Part shown: in pieces, positions 24,940-37,099 of the stretch
How positions within the stretch are numbered: the first letter of the stretch is position 1
Layout: each line of letters starts with the position of its first letter
Origin: Rotaria sp. Silwood1
Lineage: Eukaryota > Rotifera > Eurotatoria > Philodinida > Philodinidae
Length of the DNA stretch: 64,000 bases
Direction: 5' to 3'
Assembly (NCBI GenBank): GCA_905250075.1
Contig: CAJNOP010000019.1
Coordinates: 2,457,022-2,521,021 of the forward strand
Made by a program: the position numbers and the translations under genes
Notes under the pieces: model-generated
What the model saw: only the letters and a program-made list of their open reading frames with translations
What the model was told of the DNA's origin: nothing
Database searches by the model: none

Positions 24940-26704
24940 ATGGCAAACGGTTGTGAATTTGAATTTATGGAATACATGGATGAGCAGTCCATTGATCCAA
25001 ATTTAATATGCAGCATTTGTCATAAACCTCTTAAAGATCCAGTTTGTACATCATGTGATCATACATATGGTCGTGCATGCATCACACGATGGCTCAATCA
25101 GAATGACAATGGTTCATGTCCTATGTGCCTTAAAAAGTCCCTGTCGATTAATGAACTCACTCAAGCTAGTCGCCCCTTACGTAATATGCTTGATCAACTT
25201 CGAATTCAGTGCCTGTTATGTACACAAACTGGTTTACAACGTGGAAACTTTGTAGATCATATGAACAAGGTTTGTCCAAAATCTGTGATTCAATGTCAAG
25301 CTGCTGACATCAAATGTCCTTGGAAAGGACCACGTGATGAATTACAGAATCATATCATAGCATGTGTTTTTGAACCATTGCGACCAGTATTATCTACACT
25401 AATTGCTGAAAACCGACAACTTATCGATCAAGTTCAAAAACATGATAATGAAATCAAGGCACTAGCACAAAAGATGTATCAGTTACAAAAGAGTAAGTCA
25501 ATATTTTTGTGAATCGTTAAAGCAAAGGTCTGGCATGTGAGATTGGTGTTTGTTTAGCAGAGAAAAATAAGTCCAGCGATGAAAGTGATACTCAATCAGT
25601 TTCGGAAGTCTCCGTCGATGGTACAAATCAGAAACAGGAAGATGCTATATACATAAGGAATCTACCTGCTACTGTCAAATTTAATGATATATTTGATCAG
25701 TTTTCAAAAATTGGACGCATCAAGGTAAAGTTATGGTTATTATATGTATATATAACAAGTTTTAGATTCTTACAATTTATATCAAACATAGTCTACAATG
25801 AGTGGACAGAATGCGAATAAACACGATTAGATTTTGAGATAGGTGGAGGATTAGTTCTGTTCATCTCTGTAATTGATGTTCATAAAGATGGATAAGATCA
25901 TAACTGTTTTCACTTTCTGTTTTACGAATATCTTGATGTTTCTTTGTATTCAGCAAAAGATTTTGCACGAAATATAATTATTTGTATTTGTTCAACTCGA
26001 TGCAGAGAATTTATTCTCTCAAACTATTTGCTTGCAATTCGACGAGACATATATTACATCTGAAGAATAGTTGCATCACTAAAATGGTTATAATATGATA
26101 TTTGCTTATTACTTGGTACTTTGATATTTTTTAGTACAATCCGAACACTCAGAAAACCGAAATATTCATTTTTAAAAATCCAACAAAGAAGAACGGCCTG
26201 TGCAGCGCAAAAGTAGTCTATGCTAACAAGGAATCGGCCGCTGCTGCAGTAGCGGAATACAATGGTATATAGTGTCTTGAATATATGTGGAGTAGTTCAG
26301 TATTCTTTTTTATGCATAGGTAAACATATTCCACAATGGAATACACGTCTTCAAGTAAATATATCATATGCAACGAGAAAGAATTTAAGCGATTGTGGAA
26401 AAGCCAATAATCGTAAATAGATATTATTAATCATATAAATAGTAGATTTTATTCTTATTTAGAAGGAAACATTCATGGGCATCAGGAAGCTAAAGTGATG
26501 GAAGAAAGCAAAGAAGTTTCAAACAAAGACAAAAAGGGTTCCGCCATGGTTGATCAATTAGAGCCACAAATCGAAGATAATAAGGCAGAAACTAAGAAAA
26601 ATACACGGTCTGTTAAATACTGCTACAGATGAAAGCTTATTTCTTTTTCTTTGATTAGTTCACATCGACGTAATTTTCCTCGTGTTGACAAACCAACAAG
26701 TTAA
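24940..26704 (+). CDS. RING finger / TRAF-like zinc finger / RRM protein, putative E3 ubiquitin ligase
   Basis: Exons: 24940-25492, 25561-25724, 26135-26264, 26320-26412, 26463-26607, 26659-26704; phases agree, giving 376 residues. Residues 24-63 form a C3HC4 RING (CSICHKPL ... HTYGRACI ... CPMC). A second Cys/His-rich segment at about 90-142 resembles SIAH/TRAF-type zinc fingers. A short coiled coil follows (about 150-184). Exons 2-4 encode an RRM whose RNP2-like strand is IYIRNLP and whose last strand is LQVNISYA. The C-terminus is charged and Lys-rich. RING plus RRM recalls CNOT4-type RNA-linked ligases, but the C3HC4 RING and the extra zinc finger differ, so orthology is not claimed. The predicted role is ubiquitin transfer guided by RNA binding. 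The second exon has two in-frame acceptors 3 bp apart. The fifth donor is CG|GTCTGT, an unusual match. An acceptor-like AG lies 20 bp upstream of the ATG. Confidence 0.8.
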
Positions 26705-26984
26705 AGTTAAACTAAAATAACTCATTGAAACAACACGAAAAAAAATGATTACTTTTCATCATTAATGAACTTTTATTATATTTTCTCTTTTAAAAATTAA
26801 GTCTTCTTTAACCTAATTTCAACAATTTTTCATACATCTTAAATGTTTTAGTGAAGTAGTAAAAAAAATATTTTAATTTTTATCTAATCTTTGTGGTTTA
26901 TCTTTATTTCGAAATAACTAACATATGATATTATAATATTCACTTTTCTTCAACTTATTCATCAGTAGTGATAGTCTATTAATA

Positions 26985-27075
26985 GGCATGGAAGAACGTT
27001 GGATACTGTTTTTGACTGAAAGGAATTTGATCCCGTCTATAAATGCTACCGGTAAAGATCGAATCCGATGCCGCA
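26985..27075 (+). repeat. Dispersed repeat, copy A (copy B at 31228-31318)
   Basis: Starts GGCATGGAAGAACGTTGGAT and runs through GATC-containing blocks to TACCGGTAAAGATCGAATC. The copy at 31228-31318 begins CATGGAAGAACGCTGGGCAT and keeps the same order. Both are followed within about 100-300 bp by CATTC/CACTC-rich sequence, suggesting a longer, decayed element. The copies flank the Penelope-like relic, several hundred bases away. Confidence 0.5.
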
Positions 27076-27436
27076 TTGTTCTGGAAGCTAACGTATTTCA
27101 TGCGAGAACGATCGCATGAGACTTGGTCATTGTCAAATTTCGGATCGGATCATACCAGAAAAGATCTGATCGTTCTGTTAAGTGAATATAATAAGATCGT
27201 CGCGGACTTTGAGCATTAAAGGAGTCAGAAGATATCGATTTCCACAAAAAATAGTGTTGAATTTCAACGCAGAGTGTAAGTGTGGGTGCACAGTGCCAAG
27301 GTGTCTGTGAGTTAAGCAAAGACTCTCACAATTGCTCACATCTGCATTCGCCTATACCCACGTCTACACTACACATATAAGAGAAAATTTCACAAAAATT
27401 CAGTATATAATACCAACGAAATTTCTATAGTTGCAG

Positions 27437-27606
27437 AATTTTCAGAAATTATCGGAGTGATATTTGCATCGCTAAGATTGACATACATAAACTGGAGAAG
27501 CCCACCTCCGACTTCAGAACAAGTTCTAGTAACCAGGGTGAATTCGGTATTTACGGAATTTTTTCCTGAGATTACTGGTGAACTTCTTCCGTGTATTTAT
27601 GCCAAG
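27437..27606 (+). pseudogene. Possible orphan coding exon, function unknown
   Basis: An open frame begins after an acceptor-like TATAGTTGCAG and ends at a strong donor (GCCAAG|GTGAGT at 27606/27607). It would encode about 56 residues with a less biased composition than surrounding chance frames, including TYINWRSPPPTSEQ and FFPEITGELLP. I found no convincing partner exon on either side. It may be a left-over exon of a decayed gene. Confidence 0.3.
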
Positions 27607-29378
27607 GTGAGTGATACTAATAAAAGACTGGTGATTTTGGCAATATCCATGATTACCAAAATTACCATAATTTCTTTAGTAATTTCTAGGTAGTTTTAAC
27701 AATTTATTTGCTATATATTGTAAATTCAAGTAATTTTTTCCAAGCAATGCGAAGCATTAATCAGACTGTATCAATAAAGTGAGTGTAGATCTGGTTTTTA
27801 TATTAACTAATACTTACACTCGCACTCACCTACATCATTAGATTACGATTATATTCAAAATTACCCAGTCAATCCAATACAAATAAGTGAAGCACTAACA
27901 ACTTAGTAGTTGGTTTTTACGCAAGCAAAGAGAATAGTATTAACTAAAAAGTATCGCGTAGATAACAGACTTAACTACTCTTTTCAAATAGAATCATATT
28001 CGCAGTAGAAGAAATCACTGGGTAAAAACAAACTGTTAAGGAAATATATTCTTTTTAGGGAATTTATATTACTATTAGTATTGATAAACTTATAAATTTG
28101 AAAATTAACACATGCAGTACTGGTGAGTGTTTGAGGAAATTAGCTCCTCTAGTGTATCTGCAATAGGGTATTGCTTTAGAATTTCTTCATTTTTTGATAT
28201 GTTGTAGAGAGTAATGACTTAAGTACTCTCTCAATTTTTTAGCAAGAATCGAACACTTTTCTAGCATCATCATTGAAAATACAAATGAGTTCTTTGATGA
28301 AATATGATTTTCTGTTTTTTCTAATTTTTTTCTGTAAAATTTCTTTGAAAAAAAAAACTTTTTCTTTTTCAATTGAGGTATGTTTGACTTCATGCCGTTT
28401 TAATCATGATTCACAACAATTTCTACTGCTATTTACAGAATTTTCGAAATTTTTTAAAATTATAAATGACATATATTGCTATTCCAAAACAGCCACATTT
28501 TGTTCTTTTTGACATTTAGTTAATAAAATGTTGGTTGAGCACGTTCTACACACTAACTATGCAATCTTTCACTACTGTCACTAGTGATAGACCTCAACAA
28601 GTTCTATTGTTTGATGTATTTTGTTCATTTTGTACCACTCGAAGAAAAAATTAGTTTTAACAGAAAATTGTCTTTTTTCTATGATTTCTGAAATCTGTTT
28701 GAACATGCTGGTGTCATCTCGATAGGTTATACTTTCTCAAAATGTAAAAAGTGTCAATTATTCATACACATCCAATATTCTTTTTTTTCGAATGAAAGAA
28801 AATTGTGTGTAACTCAAACAAAATAGCCTTATCCGAAATGTTTCTCCTATTATTTTTTCTTAGAGAAAAATTGAAGCTTCCCCTGCTTTCATCCAGACGC
28901 TTCTACCAATTGAGTTGAAATTTTTCGTGTAGTAAATAGAATCAATTGGGAGTGTGTAGGTTTTTTTATTCTTGAAATATTGCTCTGATGATTTTCGGTA
29001 TATCTTATAAAATTTTGTCCTAGAAAAAAACACGTTTTCTGATAAGGCTACAATTATCTCAGTGTTCTTAAACGAAGAAAACAGTATTTTTTAAGAAAAC
29101 ATATATATACATACCGATTCGCTCCTGGTTGCTACAAAAATTCATTTGTAAAGAAAGAGTTTTGGCTGTTTTCGAGGGGGGACAAAGCTTGAACCCATTT
29201 TTGGCACTTGCACCCTCTATATCTCATAGAAGAAAGCATCCAAAAAATCTGAATCTATGATAATTTTGACACTACTGATCGAAATCTACCTAACCTTAAA
29301 AATTTCATAAGTTTTTGTTGAACCGTTTTTGAGAAACTTAGGAAAGGGGGTGCCCTTAAATATGATAAACTCTCGGTG

Positions 29379-30960
29379 ATGTCAAAAGCAAACCAAAGAA
29401 ATGCAGTTGTGATGTTGAACAAAGAAGAATATTTATATAAATCACAAGAAATTCTTGATGATAAAAAAAGCGTTTAAGAAATTAATGTACGATTCTACTG
29501 GAGGAAATGTACAAATTCTCATTTCATTTTGCTTAAATGAAAGAAAAACAAAATAATAATAAAGAAAAGCTACAAAGCAATAGGGCCTAAAACTAAGACC
29601 TATTATATCGAGTTATGATTCTTATAATAATAATACAACCAAATACCTACGAAATTTAATAATTGCAGCTATACCCAAAACGAAATCATTCATTTAATAT
29701 TCATCTGGTTTTACTGATAAAATTGGCTAAATAAAAATATTTATGACTTGATACATTCATTAGGCGTCTCAACTTTATTTACTAGTGTATTCCAAGAAAA
29801 AGTCATATCTATTGCGATTAGGAAAACATGACATATCATGTTAACGTTGCAATAGATTATGAAAATTTAAATCAACTCCTTAAATTTTGTAGAATGAAAA
29901 CTAATTTGACATTTAATCATGAAAATTATGATTAAAAAAATGTGAGGATGGGTAGTTCTTTAGCAACCACAATGGCTCATGTATTGATGAGTGATCGTGA
30001 GAGTCAAATTTATAACTAGAAAGAAAAAAATAAAATTATTTGATTGTCATGTAGATGATATGTTTATTATTGTATATAAAAATCAACGCGATATTAGATA
30101 TTTTATTAAGTAAATGAACAAAATCGAACTATCTATTAAATTTAGCGGTGAGATGCAAAATAATAATAAACTTCTTCGTCTGGATGTTATCGTGATGAGA
30201 ATGAACATGGATGTAATTACATACTTATACAGAAAACCCACTGACACAGGATTATATCTAAGATGGAGCATCCATCAATCTAGAAATTACAAATGAATCT
30301 AAATAAATGTGTGTGCATTCGTACAAACGGAATCTGGACTACAGTTTTTTTCTTTAAAGAACACTTAGTATATTACAAATGGATATTAATTGAATATTAT
30401 AATAAAAGGCTACAAGAAGTGTTGAATTAAGTAAGAACATCAATAATATTCCACCATCATCTAATACTGAAAAAGCTTTTTATCTCAAGACTATATTATG
30501 ATGAATTGTCAAAGATATTAGACAATAGCATGAAAAATTTATCACAACGTGATAAGAAAAAAAGGTAGTTTTGGTTTTAAAGCAGGATCACATATTTCAT
30601 CAGTATTCAGTCAAATATATATAGTGGATCTCATGAGTCAAAAAATCTAATTTAGAAATTTAATTGTAAAAATTACAATTGCTATTAAATCGGAGAAACG
30701 CTTTCGAGTGTCGACAAACGAAAAGAAGAACATGAAGAACTATTTGAAGAAAAAACCTACTCCACAATAGAAGAAGCTCACTCAAATTATGGGCATGAAA
30801 ATGACTGGAATGTTGAAACGATTGCACTGGCATTGGAGGATACAAATAGAATTATGAAAAGAAAGTCTATGTATAGGGTACTTTCAAAAGAAAGAACAAC
30901 GTGCTTATTCTCAAAAAAAATGCTGAACTGAAAGCTTTTTGGGAACAAATAAAAGACACA
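29379..30960 (+). pseudogene. Decayed Penelope-like retroelement with RT and GIY-YIG remnants
   Basis: In successive, frameshifted and stop-broken frames, motifs appear in the order of Penelope-like elements. An N-terminal block (AVVMLNKEEYLYKSQEILDD) starts at 29379. RPIISSYDS lies near 29596. RT motif A remnant STLFTSV is near 29769. RT motif B remnant MGSSLATTMAHVLM is at 29948. The catalytic box HVDDMFII is at 30048 (YxDD-like, with His for Tyr). LLRLDVIV and YLYRKPTDTGLYLR lie at 30175-30260. Finally, after a stop, IGET...DKRKEEH at 30689 corresponds to the (Y)IGET...R..EH part of the GIY-YIG endonuclease, followed by AHSNYGHENDW. Many stops make it inactive. Penelope-like elements are well known in rotifers; Athena elements there lack the endonuclease, so this relic belongs to an endonuclease-bearing group. 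Confidence 0.8.
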
Positions 30961-31558
30961 TGTGCTTGTTGTGAACCGTTTAAATTTATAATAATTCATA
31001 CAGTAAACCGGCTTATATTGTTTTGCATTTTTCATAAAGTTTGTTTTTTTTTTTATCTATTTTAACTTTTCTTTGTATGTTTATTTTTACTTTTGACTAG
31101 TGATTTGAATAGGTATTCACGAAATTGTTGAATATAAAAATGTTTCTATTAGTATATATTATTCGCTTATTTTGTAAAATGCTTACCTTCTTTAACTTAT
31201 ACCTTAGTAATTTAAGCTCATCTATAGACATGGAAGAACGCTGGGCATTGTCTTTGTCTTCAAAGGATTCAGTCTGGTTGATGTATTCTACTGGAAAAGA
31301 TTTGATCTGGTATTGACCGATTGCGTTTCTTACTCGTACTCATTCACTCATACCCGCATTCACACTCGCACTCTCAAGTAATGGAATATGCTTTTGATCA
31401 TCAGTCACTGAGAATATCTAATACCTAATAACATCTGTTGATTTCCCTTGCATGAGTTTTATTGATTAGTCTTGATTCGAAAACACAACATCTAGAGTTT
31501 AAAAGCAAGTAAGATAAGAGTCGTTTTCACCATAGTGCTGTTTTGTTAATCATGTAAA
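30961..31558. other. Intergenic with dispersed repeat copy B
   Basis: AT-rich spacer between the Penelope-like relic and the C2 gene. It contains copy B of the CATGGAAGAACG repeat (31228-31318) and a CATTCAC/CACTC-rich patch near 31335-31375. There is no credible gene. Confidence 0.5.
31228..31318 (+). repeat. Dispersed repeat, copy B (copy A at 26985-27075)
   Basis: Begins CATGGAAGAACGCTGGGCAT and continues with TTGTCTTCAAAGGATTCAGT and GGAAAAGATTTGATCTGGTA, matching copy A in order and spacing with many substitutions. Confidence 0.5.
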
Positions 31559-31995
31559 TTAGGACGGCTACAATAGAGAGAAAGCAATGATTAGAGGTGA
31601 CAGAAGTCGTCGGAAACATTACTCACTCTGAATCTCATGATGATATGAATTTCGCCATGGGATGACAATCCAAGCATTGCCGGTAATTTTACCCATTCAT
31701 CATATTTTCCATCGTCGAAGACATGTTTCAGTTTAATTTTACACTTGCCAATTGAATCTTTGTCGCCAACATCGTCATCGTAGACATCAAAATGAATGAC
31801 ATCGTCGCCGTCATGAATATTGAAAGTAAATCTTTCATTCCAAACGGGATCATTCGTATTGGAAATAGTTGTCGTCCGTTGTTTGTACTTTTTATCCAAA
31901 TAGACTTCTACATAAGCATCGTTTTTACCAAATGTATCTTGATCTTTAAGACGACGTCCTTCTGCAACTACTACTTCGAGCGTACCGTTAGGCAT
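31559..31995 (-). CDS. Small single C2-domain protein
   Basis: The main exon (31627-31995, minus) encodes 123 residues that are almost all one C2 domain: LEVVVAEGRRLKDQD in strand 1, the acidic loop DTFGKNDAYVEV, NDPVWNERFTF, and the second acidic loop YDDDVGDKDSIG. Both Asp clusters needed for Ca2+ and phospholipid binding are present. The frame can read straight through to a stop at 31591, giving 134 residues. Alternatively AGA|GTGAGT at 31626 is a good donor, and TTGTAG ending at 31568 a good acceptor, adding Pro-Ser and a stop (31559-31567) for 125 residues; I prefer this because it ends near the domain boundary. Stand-alone C2 proteins of this size typically bind membranes when Ca2+ rises; the target here is unknown. 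The start is the only ATG in a good position. Confidence 0.8.
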
Positions 31996-34900
31996 GGCGT
32001 GTGCTGATTTATGCGACGATCAAGCGCACGACTCCTTTTTATATTCATGTAATAAGAGTCAATAGTTATTTTCTATCCACTCATCAATCTTCGATGAATC
32101 ATTCTATTTTTCTTCGTTTTGCCTCAAGGTGACTTGTCAGAAGCAAAGAATCATGTACGTTAAAGGAAGCTTCATGTTAATCTACAATAAATATTGATGC
32201 AGTGGTGACGCACGTATATCATATAGTGCAAATAGCAAAAAAAACGATGATTAAAATTGACATCCTATCTACCGTCAACATAAAAAAAAGCAGCGGCACT
32301 CTTCGTATAAAGCGTATTATATATCAGTCAACATTCTGCGAGCTTGAGTGACAACATATTTTGAGCAGTAAAAAAAAGACGATATCGTTGGAGTTTTTTT
32401 TTAATAAGCATCAACTTTTTCTATCGATGACTCATGTCTAACTTTGATTCTTCTATTAACTGGGATGCTAAACATAAGATAAGCATTGCTTCATGATCAA
32501 AGAGCATAATATAGTCAATTATTAACTTTAAGATAAACCAAGTTGATGGTCCATTCAATCTCAGTTATGAGAGAATGGTGTTGAATTGTTGATAATGTAA
32601 ACATAGCTTGATATCCAAGAACAGGTGATTACACAACAAGACGAAGCTGCCTTTATTTGTCAATTAGATTTCACTGCTCAGATTGCCTAAAAGTATGGAC
32701 AACGAAAGAGAACTCAGCACGGTTGACAAGGTGAAAACACTCTGTATTCATATTATAGGCGAATCTTTGATCAGTAATGCGTATGAAATACTCCGAGAAA
32801 GACAAGCATGTTGTCAACGATTATTGAATCTTTGCTGAGAAATTATTTAAAGAAATTAAAAACGGAAAACAATTTGTTAACGAAAAAAGCAGTTCGTAGC
32901 ATTTTATTGGAATATCTGATTCATTCATTTCATTTCTATTACCTGCATTGCAGCAGTCAACTTTACTGCTTCGATGACTCTTGATTGCCAATAGGTGCGG
33001 AGGAAACGTGTTATAAAGCAATTAAGGCTTTAAAAACTTCGTGGAAAACACGTAATTTTCGGTGTCAGGACCGAAGCAATTCTGAAACATATCCATGAAA
33101 CGAAAAAGAATATTGTCGGTCTATTACAATACATAGCTACTTATCTTCTACCTTCATCACAATAGCAGAAGCAGCTATCGTATACTGAAAACTTAACATC
33201 AATGCATCTTTTCTTTTTTTAAATCCTGTGGCTTCGAGAGAAAACTCGACTCTGGCACGTTATTCAATTTTTTGATCGTATAGACACTTCCAAAGTTTTC
33301 GTCCCAACTAGTTTGATGAAAATAGCTCGTTTGTGTGGTATCATCCATCTTTATGTTCCCACTTACACTTTTAGATATCGATTAATTCTAGTCTGATGAA
33401 GCAAAGCAATTTTTTATTTATCCGAATATGTATTATCATCGATTGATTCTTAGAACATCGAATTTTTCTAATCGAATTTCTCCGCAGACGAGACTACCTT
33501 ATCTATTTTTTTCTTGGAATCTATTCGATTCGGTTTTTTGTTGCAACGAATGAACACCAACGTGAATTTTAGCTTGACACATATCCTGTCATCTGAGAAT
33601 GATAAAGAGTCAGTGTTATATAATTAATGGAGTCATATCAGGAGTATTGAGCTTTAATTGGTTTTATAGAAATGATGAGGGCTCAAGCTTGGGTCAGTTC
33701 GAAGAAATATGAGGAAAAATCAGAAAGCTGAAGATTTATCACTCAAAGTATTTTCATAATTATAGGTTCTTTTCCTATGCCGGTGCTAAGATTTGCCTAG
33801 AACCAGAATCCGAGTTTAAGCGACAGCTGGAAGATATAATTTATTGAGTGTTTTGCACTAGACTCGATAGTCAAAGATCTAATCATAATATTTCAACATG
33901 TCAACAATAGTGAGGTGTCCCATTGAGTCATACCTCATGCTCACGTCTATTCACAACCACACCGACATGAAATTAATCTTCGTTATATACTTCTCACAAG
34001 AGCTAATGAATGAATGAAGAGAAGTCATACTGAGTAGAGAATCTGGAGAGGTTATTGTCATGAGCTCATACGCATTGTATCCAATAAGTAGATAGAGAGC
34101 AGATGCAAAACGATTCATAGTCTAATCGAGTTGTAACGACTCTTTGAAAAACAAATTTTCCACCGAAAATTTTTATTAAAAAGAGGACACAACGTAAAAT
34201 TTGCATCAATAGTCACAACTAATGGTAACAAAAAGAGATTGAAAAGACGTCGTGTGGTAATAAAGCGCGCTAAAATGTATGCTTTGTCTGGTCAACTACG
34301 AGAGGAACTCAGTTTCGAGTAGTCAGTAAGAATACATTATAGCAAACTAATTAGAGAATGAAGTCCATTACGAGCCTTCCTTGAACTAAGACCAATCGCC
34401 TCTTGCTAGAAGAAAGCACAGAAATCATCACTGAGAACATAATCTCAATAGACGAGATTGTGTTTATATGAGTCATGTCCATAGTACCATCTTCGCAGTT
34501 GCACTTTACGAGATCATAAAATATATCGTTGAAGACAACGAGATTGATTTTGGGCAGGACTATTGGACAAATTTGATGTACCATTACAATTTTTTTTCAA
34601 TATTCGTGCCTGAAAATGAATTGTGAGCCCATTTGTTATTTTTCGATCTTCAAAAGAATCGAATTATGATCATTTAGGAACGAAGGCAGAAGTTCATCGT
34701 AGTAATGTATCTTTATCATACAGATCAACTGCAGTGCCCTTCTTTGCCATAATCATTTAAATTCTAGGTCCATTAGATGACGGTGGCAGTTGCATAGTCA
34801 CAAAAAAGCATGAATTGATAATCTTCACACTCAACTGATTTTTTGTCGTCATATGTACACTCAACTTCTCTGTTCAGAATTTCGACAGGACATGCTTCTA

Positions 34901-37099
34901 GATGCGTATTACAGAACTATAATCTGCATTGAAGGAAATTAACATGCTTGCAGAACGGAATGCTCGCGATTTTCTAATAAATATTTTGAAGAGCAGAAAC
35001 ATTAAAAAAATACAAAAGACTGATTACATAGCAATCACTCTCTTTGAAAACGGCAAATTTCGCTTGACAGAAACAGCGAATGGGTTGTACAGTCAATGGC
35101 AATATTAAGATCCATAAAACACGCAACAATATTGTTCAGCGCAATATTGGAAACATGTTTAATATGGAATGTCTATACCGTGCCTACAACAAGATACTCG
35201 AATTAGCAGGTAAGAACTTTCCAAAACGTTTTCAAACGATATTGGTTATATTAGAAGACTGTTAATTTTGTTGATATCTGATAGTTTAGTAATATTAAAC
35301 GAAAAAGATAACTTTTGACTCATAGAAAAGCCTAATTTATCAATTGTTTTGTTTTAATGTGCTCTGAACGTAATTAACATACTATGCAATTCCATCATTA
35401 CATTATTGTCGAATACTTAGGTGTCCAAGTAGTGGTAAGTATCTGCAATATACTGGTTGTGACGCATCCAAACCATCTAGCAGCAAACCAATTAGACACA
35501 GGCATCTTTTATGGTGTGTTCAATTTTATGATTCAATAAAAAGAACACTTTTTCACTTTTGCATTAAATTCATTCATATTGTTTCATTCTTTCTTGACTG
35601 TCTGTCTCATAACACTGTCAACAAAATCCAGGAAAGTTACGATAGAAAATATTGAGTTTTAGATGAATAAATTTTTGATTACAATGTTTATCAAAAGTTT
35701 TGTTTTTGAGTTGATGATAAACATATTTAATTACTTTTAAAAACTGAATATCAGCCTGAAAATATAATTTGATATATAGAAAAGAATATTCTTCTGGAAA
35801 ATATATATAAATGGTATATTCCTTTAAAATACATAGCATGAAGAGAAAGATTGCAAAGCCTTTAAACAATGCTCGACGTTAAAGTAAAGTTTGGTTGAAT
35901 AATTTCTCTCTTAGAAAAAAATTTAATAAACTTTCTATTAACTATCATATCTATTAATTGATACTTCTTCTACATTCGAACTTCCTTACATTTTTTAACA
36001 AGTTTTATTACGTCAGAAGCTTCATTAAAACGACTATTGCATCCCAGATAGTTGCTTCCGTAGCATTGCGCGACTAACGATGAGAATGAGGACGAGATCT
36101 ACGGCTAGTTTCAGAGCGTTTTCAGTTGTGTTTTTTTATCTATAAATAACAGTGCTAATATAATTACACCAGAAAGAAAATACCACTGATGAAAAATACA
36201 CTTTTTTTTTACTTTATTATCCATAGATTTCAAAGAAGTAAAATTATGCGTTAAACTTTAAATATTTTTCGTATTGAACTCTGTACAACTTTCATATACA
36301 TCTGTGAAAAAGATCAACGTTATAGCAACAAATCGTTGATCTGCTTGCGAGAAAATATATCAATTGAACTTAAAAGTATTTACATAGACTTATTAAAAAA
36401 ATACAAGATGTTGTATTTGAAATTGAACATAAGTTACAGACCATATTTAAGTTATAAAAAATTAAATATCAGAAAATTTTTTTTCTTGGTAATTTCTATT
36501 AAATTCAGATTCTATCACTTTGTGTAAGTTAAAGAGTTTTCTCAAAATCATCTTGTCTATTGATATCAATGCATTATGAAATCATCGTATATGAGTAATC
36601 ATGAGAAAGTAAAGAAAATATGATTATATGAACATAAACTAATATTACTGCTATGAATGTCAAATTTGTTCTATTCGAAAAAGAAATATTGAAATTCTTT
36701 TGTGAAATATTCAAAACTTATAACAGAACGAAATTAAGTTAAATTAAATGCTTAGTTTATTGACATAATTTCCTTTATGTATAGCTTAGTCACTCACTGC
36801 ATGATATTACTATATATAGTATTTCTACGTATATTACCGAGGCCATATTGTAGTAATGAAGAAACTTGTGCAACTTTTTTTTCGTTCTCTCTTGTGCTAT
36901 GAATAGAAAAAAAAATAAACTGACGTCAAATAGGGTTGAGAATGACTCAGTTACTAGTTATGAAGTATGCATCATGTTTTTTGCTACATATCTCTATCTT
37001 TCACCATACTCAAGCAATCAATCTTCGTTGGTGTATAAAAAGCACAAGTTGCAATCGTCTTAAATCACATATTATCATAGCCAACTGTTGTAAACAAAA
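31996..37099. other. Long intergenic stretch, one weak candidate gene
   Basis: AT-rich spacer upstream of the C2 and UBP genes. Apart from a weak two-exon candidate at 35071-35539, I see no coding exon, RNA gene or clear repeat. Short frames at 32821-33021, 34351-34584, 35618-35869, 36336-36527 and 36866-37063 have no motif. Confidence 0.45.
35071..35539 (+). pseudogene. Weak two-exon candidate or gene remnant, function unknown
   Basis: An open stretch after an acceptor-like CTTGACAG (35063-35070) runs to GCAG|GTAAG at 35209/35210. A later acceptor GAATACTTAG (35411-35420) opens a 119-bp frame in the correct phase, ending in TAA at 35537-35539. The joined product would include NMFNMECLYRAYNKILELAG and then VQVVVSICNILVV. 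A further 54-codon open frame (34944-35108) precedes it in another frame. No family is recognised and the evidence is only phase and splice consensus. Confidence 0.2.

Larger units (their letters stand above)
26705..29378. other. Intergenic with a repeat and a possible orphan exon
   Basis: After the RING gene this stretch holds a dispersed repeat (about 26985-27075), a GATCGGATC-rich patch (about 27110-27190), a possible orphan exon (27437-27606) and then AT-rich DNA with no clear gene. Open frames at 28187-28512 are low-complexity. Confidence 0.5.
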
